Of a stretch of 14,910 nt of DNA, positions 14,022-14,910 are shown piece after piece. Made by a program: the position numbers and the translations under genes. This DNA is from Candidatus Stahliibacteriota bacterium (lineage in GTDB: Bacteria; Hydrothermota; Tepidihabitantia; SM23-42): positions 1-14,910 of the forward strand of contig JAUWLY010000028.1 in assembly GCA_030613445.1 (NCBI GenBank), written 5' to 3'. The notes under the pieces were generated by a model that was not told the DNA's origin, did not search any database, and saw only the letters and a list, made by a program, of their open reading frames with translations. Every line of letters starts with the position of its first letter. Positions within the stretch are counted from its first letter, which is position 1.

Positions 14022-14910
14022 ATGCTGGACTTTAGACCCCTTGAGTACAAACAGAACGAAAACTCGATAACGATTCTGGATCAAACTCAGTTGCCAGGGA
14101 AAGAGACATATGTATGTCTAAAAACTGTGGACGATGTGTATAATGCGATAAGAAACATGAAGCTACGTGGTGCTCCGCTGATCGGTGTTGCTGCTGCCTA
14201 TGGTGTTGTCATAGCGGCTCACTCAAAAAAGATTAGCAGTATTGTTAAAGCAGCTGACTACTTAATATCTGCCCGGCCTACGGCAGTAAACCTCTCCTGG
14301 GCGATTAAACGTATGAAAGATATAGCAATAAAGTCAAGCAATCTTTTTAAAGATCTTTTCAAAGAAGCCCAAGCGATCGAGCAGGAAGATCGAAGTACCT
14401 GTCAGTATATCGGTCAGTACGGGAGTGAATTGATCAAGGCAGATGCAAAGATCATGGTCTACTGCAATGCTGGCGCCTTGGCAACCAGCGGTATAGGCAC
14501 GGCACTCGGTATAATCTACACTGCAAAAGACCAAAACAAGAACCCAGTTGTCTATGTTTGCGAAACCAGACCACTGTTGCAAGGTGCGCGACTGACCTCC
14601 TGGGAACTCACCAAGAACGGTATTGAAACCTATGTAATATCTGATAATATGGCGGCCACATATATGCCGGAGATGGACCTGGCTATCGTGGGCGCAGACC
14701 GCATTGCCTTAAACGGTGATACTGCTAACAAAATCGGCACCCGCGGTTTGGCAATCATTGCCCGATATAGTGGGGTACCGTTCTACGTCGCAGCACCACT
14801 TTCCTCCTTTGATTTCAATATCGAAACAGGCAATGAAATACAGATCGAAATGCGCGCTGAAGACGAACTCAGGAAATTCAATGATAAAATAATCGTCGCT
14901 GACCAGGCAA
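14022..14910 (+). CDS. mtnA: MtnA, S-methyl-5-thioribose-1-phosphate isomerase (C-terminus beyond window)
   Basis: ATG 14022 opens a frame of 296 codons that runs off the window end; the family is usually about 345 residues, so some 50 are missing. Diagnostic motifs: MKLRGAPLIGVAAAYG (substrate site, 46-61), YCNAGALATSGIGTALG with catalytic Cys148, CETRPLLQGARLT (180-192), and VGADRIALNGDTANKIGT with catalytic Asp226. These separate it from the eIF2B-alpha relatives that lack the Cys/Asp pair. It isomerises 5-methylthioribose-1-phosphate to the ribulose form in methionine salvage; related enzymes also act on 5-deoxyribose-1-phosphate. There is no strong Shine-Dalgarno (GCAGG 12 nt away) and only two bases separate it from folD, so its translation is probably coupled. 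Confidence 0.93.
   Translation, partial: MLDFRPLEYKQNENSITILDQTQLPGKETYVCLKTVDDVYNAIRNMKLRGAPLIGVAAAYGVVIAAHSKKISSIVKAADYLISARPTAVNLSWAIKRMKDIAIKSSNLFKDLFKEAQAIEQEDRSTCQYIGQYGSELIKADAKIMVYCNAGALATSGIGTALGIIYTAKDQNKNPVVYVCETRPLLQGARLTSWELTKNGIETYVISDNMAATYMPEMDLAIVGADRIALNGDTANKIGTRGLAIIARYSGVPFYVAAPLSSFDFNIETGNEIQIEMRAEDELRKFNDKIIVADQA

Noticed and set aside
13608..14084. 158-codon minus-strand frame opposite folD
   Set aside because: Shadow of folD; the sense frame has full FolD motifs.
1..14910. CRISPR arrays, tRNA, rRNA, intact transposases
   Set aside because: I saw no regular repeat-spacer pattern, cloverleaf, rRNA signature or transposase motif anywhere in the window.

Overview
This window looks like part of a bacterial chromosome from a Gram-negative, probably uncultured lineage. 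Support for a Gram-negative cell comes from a Spy/CpxP-like periplasmic protein, lipoproteins, a secreted subtilase and a membrane glycosyltransferase. Base composition is moderate to AT-rich. The mix of genes, including the subtilase with a long N-terminal region, would suit a candidate phylum near the FCB group such as WOR-3, but that is a low-confidence inference because no rRNA or phylogeny was available.

Layout: positions 1-9058 are read on the minus strand and 9366-14910 on the plus strand, so the two halves diverge from an intergenic hub at about 9059-9365. Minus strand, in transcription order from the hub: ribosomal protein S1 (7367-9058) and an MtaB-type tRNA methylthiotransferase (6170-7327), followed by a GC-rich, hairpin-dense non-coding stretch (5778-6165). 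Next come a small unannotated 51-codon ORF (5531-5686) closely linked to a lipoprotein gene (5101-5529). After these lies a defence/toxin-antitoxin island: a decayed AbiEi-like antitoxin (4951-5100), an intact AbiEi/AbiEii type IV toxin-antitoxin pair (3180-4848), and a short serine-recombinase relic (3093-3173). Then come miaB (1764-3083) and a secreted S8 peptidase cut by the window edge (1-1529). Plus strand: a GT4 glycosyltransferase, a cyclophilin-type peptidyl-prolyl isomerase and a Spy-like protein (9366-11560); then a GT39/PMT-like membrane glycosyltransferase (11726-12997); then folD and a truncated mtnA (13132-14910).

Themes: two radical-SAM methylthiotransferases (MiaB and MtaB) modify position 37 of tRNAs and sit with S1, a translation theme. 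The plus-strand genes serve envelope glycosylation, envelope protein folding, and one-carbon/methionine salvage. Several promoters are readable and most share a 16-bp spacer. The two glycosyltransferase genes start with non-ATG codons almost at the predicted transcription start and lack a Shine-Dalgarno sequence, which suggests leaderless translation. The most unusual part is the AbiE island with eroded genes on both sides. I see no rRNA, tRNA, CRISPR array or intact transposase.
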